NCBI GenBank assembly: GCA_013815385.1
Contig: JACDGL010000003.1
Span: forward strand, 62,001 to 126,000
Direction of reading: 5' to 3'
DNA length: 64,000 bases
Source of the DNA: Taibaiella sp.
GTDB lineage: Bacteria > Bacteroidota > Bacteroidia > Chitinophagales > Chitinophagaceae
A model generated the notes under the pieces. That model worked only from the letters and a program-made list of their open reading frames with translations, made no database searches and was not told where the DNA came from. Both the position numbers and the translations under genes were made by a program. Below, piece by piece: positions 55,912 through 63,344 of the stretch; the stretch's first letter is position 1, and each line of letters starts with the position of its first letter.

Positions 55912-56040
55912 CCGCCCTGCGGCCACCCTCCTAAAAACCGGAGAGGAACTTTTGAAACGTAAAGAAAATGGCATTTGATTTCGTAAATCAGGAGATTTAC
56001 TACCAGTGCGACGTAGTCAGAGAGACTACGCCGAGCGGGG
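55912..56040. repeat. 129-base intergenic repeat, copy 1
   Basis: Copy 1 has hairpins in the order: GC hairpin near the start, CTCCT...GGAG, gtaaatcaggagatttac (55983-56000) and gtagtcagagagactac (56013-56029). It aligns with copy 2 along its full length, with only scattered mismatches and small gaps. Confidence 0.85.
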
Positions 56041-56093
56041 AACCCCCTGCCCCTAAAGGGGAGGTATTAATCTTTCCTGCTCGAGTATACCCC

Positions 56094-56222
56094 CCCGGCC
56101 TGCGGCCACCCCTCCTAAAAACAGGAGGGAAGCTTTGAAACGTAAAGAAATGGGATTTGATTTCGTAAATCAGGAGATTTACTGCCAGTGCGACGTAGTC
56201 AGAGAGACTACGCCGAGCGGGG
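56094..56222. repeat. 129-base intergenic repeat, copy 2
   Basis: It is the second direct copy, 182 bases downstream of copy 1, with the same hairpins. A related single hairpin (gcaaatcaggagatttgc) is at 54443-54460. The array ends 57 bases before the next gene. Confidence 0.85.
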
Positions 56223-56279
56223 CGAATACAAATACTTTTATATCTTGTTCCTCTCTAACGATCCTTATAGAATTACCTC

Positions 56280-57170
56280 GTGAAAATCTCCAAGATCAAA
56301 CTACAATATAATAACTATGAGGCAGGCGAGTTTTCAGATATTCGTGAATGCAATGTCGATGAAGCAATAGAACAAATTAAACAATTTTCTTGGGAGAAAG
56401 AGCGAGCCCTTAGCTCGATTGGATATACTTGTCCTTCCGTTACAGTAGAAGATAACGAGGGAAACTATATAAAAATTGCTCCTTTTTACAATGGTAAATA
56501 CGTTGCTTATTATTTACCGGCTGGAGAAAAGCATGTATGTCAAAAATCACTTACAGACTTGCATGACGCTTGTGAAGAAATAAAACGTTTCTATGAACAA
56601 GCGCTTGATGGGTATAAAAAGCAATTATTCAGAGGAAACATTTTGAAGCACTTTGTTACTGCCGAGTTCAATTATTCAATTAACCAGAAACGAGTTATCC
56701 TTTATAGCATATGGCCTATTGGTGTGACTGTTACCTACCTCCTTCTATATCTGATGGGCTATAAATATAGTAACAAGCTTGAAGCAGACTCATTATTAAT
56801 ATTTGCGTGGACAGTAACTACTGGAATAAATGTTATACTGCTTATCAATTATATTTTACATGATAAGCGTATCAATATCAAAATATCTGCAGGGAATGAG
56901 ACCATCCTCTTTGGTAATGGTATCCAGCAAAAAACATATAGAAAGGAAAATGTTAACAAGGTTCAGGTATATCAAATCCCCTTTTTATCCTCAGGATTCG
57001 ATAGATGTCCTTGGGGTAATTATATGTTTTATGTTATACTATTTAACGATCATACAACTATAAAATTCACTAGCCTGCTAATTGGCTATATTGATTTTGA
57101 GAGAAAGTTTGACAAATCAAAAATTGAATACAGATCAAAATACTTTCCTCTTACGTTTACAGCCAAATAG
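56280..57170 (+). CDS. Membrane protein with PH-like domain, unknown function
   Basis: The 296-residue frame begins at GTG (first ATG is far inside the protein). It has an N-terminal soluble domain of about 130 residues, two hydrophobic helices (about 140-158 and 170-190), and a C-terminal beta-rich domain (INIKISAGNETILFGNGIQQKTYRKENVNKVQVY) resembling membrane PH-like folds. No family is recognised. Its codon use appears more AT-rich than its neighbours, and it sits just after a repeat array, which suggests acquisition. Confidence 0.65.
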   Translation: MKISKIKLQYNNYEAGEFSDIRECNVDEAIEQIKQFSWEKERALSSIGYTCPSVTVEDNEGNYIKIAPFYNGKYVAYYLPAGEKHVCQKSLTDLHDACEEIKRFYEQALDGYKKQLFRGNILKHFVTAEFNYSINQKRVILYSIWPIGVTVTYLLLYLMGYKYSNKLEADSLLIFAWTVTTGINVILLINYILHDKRINIKISAGNETILFGNGIQQKTYRKENVNKVQVYQIPFLSSGFDRCPWGNYMFYVILFNDHTTIKFTSLLIGYIDFERKFDKSKIEYRSKYFPLTFTAK

Positions 57171-57220
57171 CTATAAATCTTTCCTAATCATTTCATTTTT
57201 GCTATTTCCCACATATATCA

Positions 57221-57228
57221 TACCTTTG
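57221..57228 (+). promoter_or_regulatory. -7 promoter element for rpsF-rpsR-rplI
   Basis: TACCTTTG is a perfect TAnnTTTG and starts 125 bases before the rpsF ATG, so the transcript has a leader of about 110 bases. Confidence 0.62.
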
Positions 57229-57234
57229 CCGTCC

Positions 57235-57345
57235 CAAAATCACCCGACTACCTGAGGGGGTTGCTGAAAAGCTAAGCCTAAAGGTATCCAGCGTTGCGGT
57301 CTGGTGGTATGGGAACAATCATTTTTTAAAACATTTTAAACATTT
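57235..57345 (+). promoter_or_regulatory. Leader of the rpsF operon, possible S6:S18 autoregulatory site
   Basis: The untranslated leader is GC-richer than usual here and contains CCAG...CTGG-type and CCC...GGG-type pairings around 57243-57260 and 57289-57305. Leaders of rpsF operons often bind the S6:S18 complex for feedback control. I could not confirm the known S6:S18 motif by eye, so the role is inferred from position. Confidence 0.35.
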
Positions 57346-57714
57346 ATGGCAACAACAGAAAACCTTCAGAATTACGAACTGATGCTCGTCTTCACACCTG
57401 TACTGGCTGAAGAGGACTACAAGGGGGCGCAAAAGAAGTTTGCAGACCTGCTTACAGAGCTTGGCAGCAAGATCGTCCACCAGAATGCATGGGGCCTTCG
57501 CTCGCTATCTTATCCCGTCCAGAAAAAAACAACCGGCCTGTACTGGGTAGTAGAATACCAGGCACCTGCTGATGTGAACGCAAAGCTGGAGATACAGATG
57601 AACCGCGACGAAACCATAATGCGCCACATGGTAACCCGCCTGGACAAGTACGCGGTGGAGTACAATGCTAAAAAGCGCAATAAGCACTCTGAACTGGAAA
57701 CTGCAACTAACTAA
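57346..57714 (+). CDS. rpsF: 30S ribosomal protein S6
   Basis: The 122-residue protein matches S6: NYELMLVFTPVLAEEDYKGAQKKFADLL, WGLRSLSYPVQKKTTGLYWVVEYQAPAD, MNRDETIMRHMVTRLDKYAVEYN. It is the first gene of rpsF-rpsR-rplI, with rpsR 20 bases downstream. There is no ssb or priB gene between them, in contrast with other phyla. Confidence 0.96.
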   Translation: MATTENLQNYELMLVFTPVLAEEDYKGAQKKFADLLTELGSKIVHQNAWGLRSLSYPVQKKTTGLYWVVEYQAPADVNAKLEIQMNRDETIMRHMVTRLDKYAVEYNAKKRNKHSELETATN

Positions 57715-57734
57715 CGCAAAAAAGATCCTGAACA

Positions 57735-58001
57735 ATGGCAAAACAAAATGAAATAAAATTCCTGACAAGCACCCGTATCGAAAAACGCCAGAAAAAATAC
57801 TGCCGTTTTAAGAAAATGGGCATCAGGTATATCGACTATAAGGACGGGGAATTCCTGAAAAAATTCCTGAACGACCAGGGTAAAATGCTGCCGCGCCGTA
57901 TTACCGGCAACTCGCTGAAATTTCAGCGCAAAGTGGCACAAGCTATTAAAAAGGCACGCCAGATGGCATTATTGCCTTATGTAACTGACCTTTTAAAGTA
58001 A
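57735..58001 (+). CDS. rpsR: 30S ribosomal protein S18
   Basis: The 88-residue protein has the S18 core [63 protein letters not shown] single cysteine in the KYCRF context replaces the zinc ligands found in some S18 proteins. It lies between rpsF and rplI, 9 bases before rplI. Confidence 0.97.
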   Translation: MAKQNEIKFLTSTRIEKRQKKYCRFKKMGIRYIDYKDGEFLKKFLNDQGKMLPRRITGNSLKFQRKVAQAIKKARQMALLPYVTDLLK

Positions 58002-58010
58002 AATAATACC

Positions 58011-58457
58011 ATGCAGATCATTCTTATAAAAGACGTAGATAACCTGGGCGGCGCCCATGAAATGGTAGAGGTAAAAAGCGGATATGCCCGTAACTACCTG
58101 ATACCACAGAAATACGCTATAGAGGCCAGCCCATCTAATATGAAAGTATTGGACGAGCGCCGCAAACAGCGGGAGAAAAAAGAACAGAAACTGGTAGCTG
58201 AAATAGCGAGCGTAACTGCAGTACTGAAACAAAGCCCTGTGAAGATAGGCGCTAAAATAGGTACCAGTGGCAAGATATTCGGTTCTGTAACTGCTATACA
58301 ACTGGCCCGCGCCATACGTGAGCAGAAGGGATACGAAATAGACCGCCGCCGCATAACCATCACTGACGAAGTGAAAGAAGCCGGTACGCACAAAGCACAG
58401 ATAGACTTTGGCAAGGACAACATACTGGAACTGGAATTTGAAGTGGTAGGCGAATAG
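58011..58457 (+). CDS. rplI: 50S ribosomal protein L9
   Basis: The 148-residue protein has the L9 N-domain MQIILIKDVDNLGGAHEMVEVKSGYARNYLIPQKYAIEAS, then a charged connecting helix and the C-domain (KIFGSVTAIQLARAIREQKGYEIDRRRITI). It is the last gene of the operon and is followed by a strong terminator. Confidence 0.97.
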   Translation: MQIILIKDVDNLGGAHEMVEVKSGYARNYLIPQKYAIEASPSNMKVLDERRKQREKKEQKLVAEIASVTAVLKQSPVKIGAKIGTSGKIFGSVTAIQLARAIREQKGYEIDRRRITITDEVKEAGTHKAQIDFGKDNILELEFEVVGE

Positions 58458-58477
58458 GCTGCACACTTACTGATAAT

Positions 58478-58515
58478 GAATAAGGGGTTGCTACACGCAG
58501 CCCCTTATTCTTTTT
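58478..58515 (+). terminator. Hairpin terminator after rplI
   Basis: A 14-bp stem (58478-58491 with 58497-58510, one G-T pair) around a 5-base loop is followed by a T run. It may also stop the convergent DUF4440 gene. Confidence 0.88.
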
Positions 58516-58529
58516 AGCCCAACCGGGGC

Positions 58530-58952
58530 TTAACTGCTATGGTCTACCACTATAACCCAGGTGCCCTTTACCTTGTGCAGCAGCAGGGTATAGGAGCCGC
58601 CCACATCGCCGGCGGTGCGGGTGAGGTGCCAGGAACCGATGACGAAGTAATAATCGGAGGAGAGTTTCTTAATACTTATAATGGTAGCGGTGAGCTTACC
58701 CATGTGGGCCTCATCAGGATATGCTTTGCGGTACCGCTCCAAGGTGGTATTGTAGCCATAGTTGGGGCCATTCTTACCAATGAATACAAGGCTATCGTTC
58801 TCCCAATAGCCGTGCATGTAGCCAGCCACATTGCCCTTGTTCCATTCCTGTACCTGGGCGGCGAGCATGGTACGGATGGCGGTTTCGTCGTTTGGACGGG
58901 CGTTGGTGGTGTGGAAGGAGAGGATGGCTATAAGCAGCAGGATGTATCGCAT
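58530..58952 (-). CDS. SnoaL-like/DUF4440 (NTF2-fold) secreted protein
   Basis: The ATG at 58952 gives 140 residues with a signal peptide (MRYILLLIAILSFHTTNA). The mature part (ETAIRTMLAAQVQEWNKGNVAGYMHGYWENDSLVFIGKNG, YYFVIGSWHLTR, GSYTLLLHKVKGTWVIVVDHSS) matches DUF4440/SnoaL-like NTF2 folds, small domains with binding or enzymatic roles. No catalytic residues are assigned. It is convergent with rplI and divergent from glyS. Confidence 0.82.
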   Translation of the reverse strand: MRYILLLIAILSFHTTNARPNDETAIRTMLAAQVQEWNKGNVAGYMHGYWENDSLVFIGKNGPNYGYNTTLERYRKAYPDEAHMGKLTATIISIKKLSSDYYFVIGSWHLTRTAGDVGGSYTLLLHKVKGTWVIVVDHSS

Positions 58953-59020
58953 AGCGTGGAAATTATACAGCACAACATCGGCAATATTTTTTAACTAATC
59001 AACCATTCAATTAAAGCGCC

Positions 59021-59028
59021 TATTTTTG
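59021..59028 (+). promoter_or_regulatory. -7 promoter element for glyS
   Basis: TATTTTTG is a perfect TAnnTTTG and ends 7 bases before the glyS ATG, implying a leaderless or nearly leaderless mRNA. Confidence 0.58.
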
Positions 59029-59035
59029 CGGCGTT

Positions 59036-60469
59036 ATGGCAAATGAAAATACGCTGCAGAATATTATCTCTCATTGTAAGGAGTATGGATTTATTTTTCC
59101 ATCGAGTGAAATATATGATGGCCTGAGTGCTGTGTATGACTACGGCCAGTACGGCGCGGAACTAAAGAAGAATATACGCGACTACTGGTGGAAGTGCATG
59201 ACCCAGCTAAATGAGAATATTGTTGGGATAGATGCGGCTATATTCATGGATCCAAAAGTATGGAAGGCCAGCGGGCACATAGATAACTTCAACGACCCGA
59301 TGATAGATAACCGCGACAGCCAGAAACGCTACCGTGTGGACCATCTGATAGAGGCGCATGCAGCTACATTACCTAACAAGGATGGGGAAGCACTGATAAC
59401 CAAAATGGAAGCGTTGCTGGCCACCGAGGATTATGCTGGCCTGAAAAGACTAATAGAGTATACCAATATAAAATGCGCCGTGAGCGGCACCGCTAACTGG
59501 ACGGATGTACGGCAGTTCAACCTGATGTTTAGCACAGACATGGGGAGTACGGGGGATGATGCAGATAAAATATACCTGCGGCCGGAGACAGCACAAGGCA
59601 TATTTGTCAACTTCCTGAATGTGCAGAAGACCGGGCGTATGAAGATACCCTTTGGTATAGCACAGACGGGTAAGGCATTCCGTAACGAGATAGTGGCTAG
59701 GCAATTCATATTCCGCATGCGGGAGTTCGAGCAGATGGAAATGCAGTTCTTTGTACGCCCCGGCACGCAAAAAGAGTGGTACGAGAAGTGGAAAGAAACC
59801 CGCATGCAATGGCACCTGAGCCTGGGCATACCGCCGGAGCGATACCGTTTTCATGACCATGCTAAGCTGGCACACTATGCTGATGCGGCCTGCGATATAG
59901 AATATGATTTCCCATTCGGGTATAAGGAAGTGGAGGGGATACACAGCCGCACCGATTTTGATCTGAAGAACCACCAGCAATCGAGCGGCAAGAAGCTTAC
60001 CTATTTTGATACAGAGATCAACCAGCATTACCTACCCTATGTGGTGGAAACATCTATAGGGCTGGACCGGACCGTATTGATGGTGCTGAGTGAAGCCTAT
60101 AAGGAAGAAGACCTGAGCACTGCAGAAAAACAGGATAGCCGTACGGTACTGAAAATACCTGCATTGCTGGCGCCTATAAAGCTGGCGATACTACCACTGA
60201 TAAAGAAGGATGGCCTGCCCGAAATAGCCCGCAAACTGATGGATGAGTGCAAGTTGCATTTTAAATGCTTTTATGAAGAGAAGGACACCATTGGCAAACG
60301 CTACCGCAGGCAGGATGCCATAGGCACGCCATTCTGCATTACCATAGACCACCAGAGCAAGGAAGATGGAACTGTAACCGTACGCCACCGCGATAGCATG
60401 CAGCAGGAACGCATACCACTGGAAAGCGTAAAGCAGATGGTGCTGGATAGTATGGCCATAAAACTGTAA
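59036..60469 (+). CDS. glyS: Glycine--tRNA ligase (alpha2 type)
   Basis: The 477-residue class II synthetase contains FIFPSSEIYDGLSAVYDYGQYGAELKKNIRDYWW, the motif 2 region PETAQGIFVNFLNV...GKAFRNEIVARQFIFRMREFEQMEMQFF and the motif 3 segment YVVETSIGLDRTVLMVL. This is the single-subunit (GlyQS, archaeal/eukaryotic-like) form typical of Bacteroidota, not the alpha-beta tetramer. The C-terminal anticodon-binding domain is complete. Confidence 0.96.
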   Translation: MANENTLQNIISHCKEYGFIFPSSEIYDGLSAVYDYGQYGAELKKNIRDYWWKCMTQLNENIVGIDAAIFMDPKVWKASGHIDNFNDPMIDNRDSQKRYRVDHLIEAHAATLPNKDGEALITKMEALLATEDYAGLKRLIEYTNIKCAVSGTANWTDVRQFNLMFSTDMGSTGDDADKIYLRPETAQGIFVNFLNVQKTGRMKIPFGIAQTGKAFRNEIVARQFIFRMREFEQMEMQFFVRPGTQKEWYEKWKETRMQWHLSLGIPPERYRFHDHAKLAHYADAACDIEYDFPFGYKEVEGIHSRTDFDLKNHQQSSGKKLTYFDTEINQHYLPYVVETSIGLDRTVLMVLSEAYKEEDLSTAEKQDSRTVLKIPALLAPIKLAILPLIKKDGLPEIARKLMDECKLHFKCFYEEKDTIGKRYRRQDAIGTPFCITIDHQSKEDGTVTVRHRDSMQQERIPLESVKQMVLDSMAIKL

Positions 60470-60501
60470 ACAGCCATGCGCTGTTTGTATAATATAAACC
60501 G

Positions 60502-60828
60502 ATGAGCAGCGAAGCACTTAAGGAAACGGCGCAGGTACTACAGGAGCAGTGGGAACTACAGCTACCCGATACAGTATCTGAAGAAGAGCTGCTGAAAAGG
60601 CTTACGGCCAGGGTAATCGTTTTGCTGGAGCGGGGATCGGATAGTTTCTTTCAACTGATGTACCGGCTGGATATATACGAGCATAAGCTAAATACTGCTA
60701 TGCAATCGGACGACCCTGCGGCGGCTATCGCTTACCTGATCTATGAACGGCAGCTACAGAAAGTAGAAAGCCGGCTATTTTACAGAAATAACAAAGAGAC
60801 AAAGGACGACCCTGAGCTGGAGTGGTGA
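60502..60828 (+). CDS. Hypothetical protein downstream of glyS
   Basis: The 108-residue product is helix-rich, acidic and hydrophilic (EALKETAQVLQEQWELQLPDTVSEEELLKRLTARVIVLLERGSDSFFQLMYRLDIYEHKLNTAMQ). No family name is known to me; similar small proteins follow glyS in other Bacteroidota, suggesting translation-linked use. It starts 32 bases after glyS and ends 45 bases before the HEXXH gene. Confidence 0.68.
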   Translation: MSSEALKETAQVLQEQWELQLPDTVSEEELLKRLTARVIVLLERGSDSFFQLMYRLDIYEHKLNTAMQSDDPAAAIAYLIYERQLQKVESRLFYRNNKETKDDPELEW

Positions 60829-60873
60829 GCTAGCTGTAAAAGGGAATAACGTTTTGTACATTCACCGGGCAGA

Positions 60874-61611
60874 ATGATCCCAATTATTTTCAATAGACGC
60901 TTATTCGTACTCCTGTTTATTGGGTTTATTATTGCTGCAATTGCAGGTACATTGAGCCATGAGTGCGGCCATTGGATAGCTTTTCGTGCGACGGGATATA
61001 AGAACGCGTACATCACCTACGCATATACCTACCCGGGAAGACCTGGCAATGAAAATTTCCAGCAATTAGCTGCATTGTTTGATGCTTATAAATTCCAAAT
61101 CAACAATGATCTTCCATTTGCAGAAAGAGACCGCTACTTCCGACTAGCAGCTATTTATCGGAAACAGGATCTAATTATGAGAATAGCAGGACCACTAGAA
61201 ACGCTGGCGGCAGGTTCGATAGGATTAATGATACTGTGGATTCGCCGTAAGAAGTTTTCCCTCTATAAAGATTTGAAATGGTGGCAATGGTTGTGCATTT
61301 TCCTATCGTTATTCTGGTTGAGGCAATTGTTCAACCTATGTTGTGCCTTATTCACTTTAGTAAGCAAGGGTCACATAAAAGGGAACGGGGATGAATTTAG
61401 GATAGCCATAAACATGGGGTTGCCTCATTGGTCGGTTATAGTAATTACCGGCATCATAAGCGCATTTATCCTTGCCATCATAGTATTCCGGTTTATTCCA
61501 TTCAGGCAAAGGCTTACCTTTCTGCTTGCGGGGTTGGCAGGCGGGTTGATGGGTGCCTACCTATGGCTGGTATTGCTGGGGCCAGTATTGATGCCGAATG
61601 CTACATTGTAA
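60874..61611 (+). CDS. Integral membrane protein with HEXXH motif, putative site-2-type protease-like
   Basis: The 245-residue protein has about six hydrophobic helices. The first (residues 10-26) leads into H29-E-C-G-H33-W, an HEXXH zinc motif at the membrane edge, as in M50 (site-2) proteases. A second M50 motif (LDG/NPDG) is not evident. The long polar loop (about 45-100) between helices one and two is unusual. It could be a divergent M50 protein or an inactive relative. It stands alone before the toxin gene, which is convergent. Confidence 0.65.
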   Translation: MIPIIFNRRLFVLLFIGFIIAAIAGTLSHECGHWIAFRATGYKNAYITYAYTYPGRPGNENFQQLAALFDAYKFQINNDLPFAERDRYFRLAAIYRKQDLIMRIAGPLETLAAGSIGLMILWIRRKKFSLYKDLKWWQWLCIFLSLFWLRQLFNLCCALFTLVSKGHIKGNGDEFRIAINMGLPHWSVIVITGIISAFILAIIVFRFIPFRQRLTFLLAGLAGGLMGAYLWLVLLGPVLMPNATL

Positions 61612-61643
61612 AAAAAATAAATTCTGTTAGTTAAAATCGCAAA

Positions 61644-62063
61644 TCAACTACCTGATTCTTTTAAAAACTTAGAAGGAAGATATATAGGCAACAGTGATGA
61701 CGTATGCCTGATCAGCTCTTTATCATTGGTTATGAAGTAGTCCATACCGTTGGCTATGGCTGTATAATACAGAATAGCATCCTCCACATCTTCCATATCA
61801 GACTGAACAGCTTTCACTATCTGTGTATGGGTAGTATCTATGATAGTAATGAATTGCAAAAGAGATAGCAGCAGTCTTTTAGTCTCATCGCGGCTATAAT
61901 ATTTTTCAAGCCAGTAGGCAACAATGTGTATGACCGATGAAGTGGTATAGGCAGCATATGCTCCGCCCAATATGTTTTCCACGAGGCTCTTTGCGTTATT
62001 ATATCCTTCTCTTTGTAACAGAAAATCCAGCAATACATTCGCATCCAGGAATAGCTTAACCAT
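61644..62063 (-). CDS. PIN-domain ribonuclease toxin
   Basis: The 139-residue protein has the PIN pattern: VKLFLDANVLLDFL with Asp7, TSSVIHIVAY, the acidic cluster EDVEDAI (Glu94/Asp95) and DYFITNDKEL with Asp114. VapC-like PIN toxins cleave RNA. Its start overlaps the antitoxin stop by 8 bases, typical of toxin-antitoxin pairs. Confidence 0.9.
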   Translation of the reverse strand: MVKLFLDANVLLDFLLQREGYNNAKSLVENILGGAYAAYTTSSVIHIVAYWLEKYYSRDETKRLLLSLLQFITIIDTTHTQIVKAVQSDMEDVEDAILYYTAIANGMDYFITNDKELIRHTSSLLPIYLPSKFLKESGS

Positions 62064-62280
62064 GCTGCTGATAATAAAGATCCTTTAAGTCTGCTTTGGC
62101 TGGTATTTCAGGTTTTTTGAGACCTTCTACTACATCAATAATATTTTCCTTGCCGGGGTTGCCTAACTTTCTGAAATATGTCTCTACCAGTTCAGAAACG
62201 CTGAGATTATGGGTGGCCGCATATTGCTTCACATAAGGCAATAACTTATCGTCTATAGTAATATTGAGCCGTGTTTTCAC
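62056..62280 (-). CDS. Antitoxin, DUF6364 family (ribbon-helix-helix-like)
   Basis: The 74-residue protein begins KTRLNITIDDKLLPYVKQYAATHNLSVSELVETYFRKL, the ribbon-helix-helix pattern of DUF6364 antitoxins, followed by a toxin-binding tail. It starts at GTG 62280. An inverted repeat at 62290-62317 overlaps the -7 element just upstream, so the protein probably represses its own operon. Confidence 0.85.
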   Translation of the reverse strand: MKTRLNITIDDKLLPYVKQYAATHNLSVSELVETYFRKLGNPGKENIIDVVEGLKKPEIPAKADLKDLYYQQHG

Positions 62281-62284
62281 GATA

Positions 62285-62292
62285 CAAATATA
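62285..62292 (-). promoter_or_regulatory. -7 promoter element for the toxin-antitoxin operon
   Basis: The minus strand reads TATATTTG, a perfect TAnnTTTG, only 4 bases before the GTG start and overlapping the operator. Confidence 0.55.
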
Positions 62293-62317
62293 CGCATAAA
62301 TAGATTATTATGCGTAT
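62290..62317. promoter_or_regulatory. Inverted-repeat operator of the toxin-antitoxin operon
   Basis: ATACGCATAA and TTATGCGTAT form a perfect 10-bp inverted repeat with an 8-base spacer. It covers the promoter start and touches the stop codon of the OmpR-type regulator gene. Confidence 0.65.
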
Positions 62318-63027
62318 TATTTCGTGAACTTATACCCAATGCCCCTTACTGAATGAAAGTGTTTGGGGTTGCGGCTGTCTTCTTCGAAATATTTACGGAA
62401 GTTGAGGATGAAGTTATCTATAGTACGTGTGGTAGGATACACGTTGTATCCCCACACTATCTGCAATATCTGCTCGCGCGATACCACATTGCCTTCATGT
62501 TCTATCAATAGCTTCAGTAGCGCGGCTTCCTTCTTGCTCAGTTCCTGTTTTGCGCCATTCTTGTCTATGCATTCGTGGGCAGCAAAATCTACCTTGCAGC
62601 CATCAAATTCATATACATCAGCTACTGACTGCGGTTCCTTAATTTTTTTGTTCTTGATAACCAGCTTATCTACGCGCAGCAGCAATTCTTCGAGGTTAAA
62701 GGGTTTGGTGAGATAATCATCCCCACCCTTTTTAAGACCCTCTACCCTGTCTGCACCGCTATTGCGAGCCGAAAGGAAGAGAATAGGCACATCATTGTGC
62801 TGCATCCTTATGGTCTCGCACACAGTAATGCCATCCATATCGGGCAGCATGATATCCAGTATTATAAGATCGAAGTATTCATTTTTAACCATTTTGAGCA
62901 CGGCAGGGCCGTTGTCAGCGGTTGTTACTTCATAGCCTTCCAGCTCCAGATTAAGTTTTAAAGCTTCCCGAAGACTTTCCTCGTCTTCGACTACCAGTAA
63001 GGAGGCTTTTTTATCTTTAGTTGCCAT
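62317..63027 (-). CDS. OmpR/PhoB-family response regulator
   Basis: The 236-residue protein has a receiver (SLLVVEDEESLREAL, phospho-Asp in LIILDIMLPDMDG, LFLSARN, YLTKPFN) and a C-terminal winged helix (ELSKKEAALLKLLIEHEGNVVSREQILQIVWGYNVYPTTRTIDNFILNFRKYFE...SVRGIGYKF). The ATG at 63027 is preferred to 63039. No sensor kinase is adjacent in the window. Its stop lies inside the toxin-antitoxin operator region. Confidence 0.92.
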   Translation of the reverse strand: MATKDKKASLLVVEDEESLREALKLNLELEGYEVTTADNGPAVLKMVKNEYFDLIILDIMLPDMDGITVCETIRMQHNDVPILFLSARNSGADRVEGLKKGGDDYLTKPFNLEELLLRVDKLVIKNKKIKEPQSVADVYEFDGCKVDFAAHECIDKNGAKQELSKKEAALLKLLIEHEGNVVSREQILQIVWGYNVYPTTRTIDNFILNFRKYFEEDSRNPKHFHSVRGIGYKFTK

Positions 63028-63174
63028 ATGTTTCATCAATAAAACCTTAAGAATATAAAATCCATGCCAATATTATTAATATGATGTTGCGCCGTACTAT
63101 GTATGAGCTGCAATATTAATACTCTGCCTGGTAAATTGATGTGTACGCGTTAGCGAAACAATTAAAAAAATACC

Positions 63175-63182
63175 TACCTTTG
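63175..63182 (+). promoter_or_regulatory. -7 promoter element for tRNA-Leu
   Basis: TACCTTTG is a perfect TAnnTTTG and ends 11 bases before the tRNA gene. Confidence 0.6.
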
Positions 63183-63193
63183 CCCTCCCAAAA

Positions 63194-63275
63194 GCGGGTG
63201 TGGTGAAATTGGCAGACACGTCAGACTTAGGATCTGATGCCGTGAGGCTTGGGGGTTCGAGTCCCTCCACCCGCA
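63194..63275 (+). tRNA. tRNA-Leu (anticodon TAG)
   Basis: The gene folds as a class II tRNA: acceptor GCGGGTG/CACCCGC with discriminator A, D-loop with GGCAGAC, anticodon stem TCAGA/TCTGA around loop CTTAGGA (anticodon TAG), a short variable arm (GCCGTGAGGC) and a T-arm with GTTCGAGTC. CCA is not encoded. It decodes CUA-family leucine codons. Confidence 0.95.
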
Positions 63276-63297
63276 CTTAAAGTAAAGATAACACAAT

Positions 63298-63327
63298 AAA
63301 CAGCCGGTCTTTATCGGCTGTTTTCTT
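63298..63327 (+). terminator. Hairpin terminator between tRNA-Leu and tig
   Basis: A 9-bp stem (AAACAGCCG with CGGCTGTTT) around an 8-base loop, followed by T-rich sequence, ends tRNA-Leu transcription. Confidence 0.8.
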
Positions 63328-63344
63328 AAACAAAACTTAATAAT

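Noticed and set aside
55912-56222. CRISPR array
   Set aside because: The repeats are 129 bases long, only two copies exist, and there are no spacers or cas genes.
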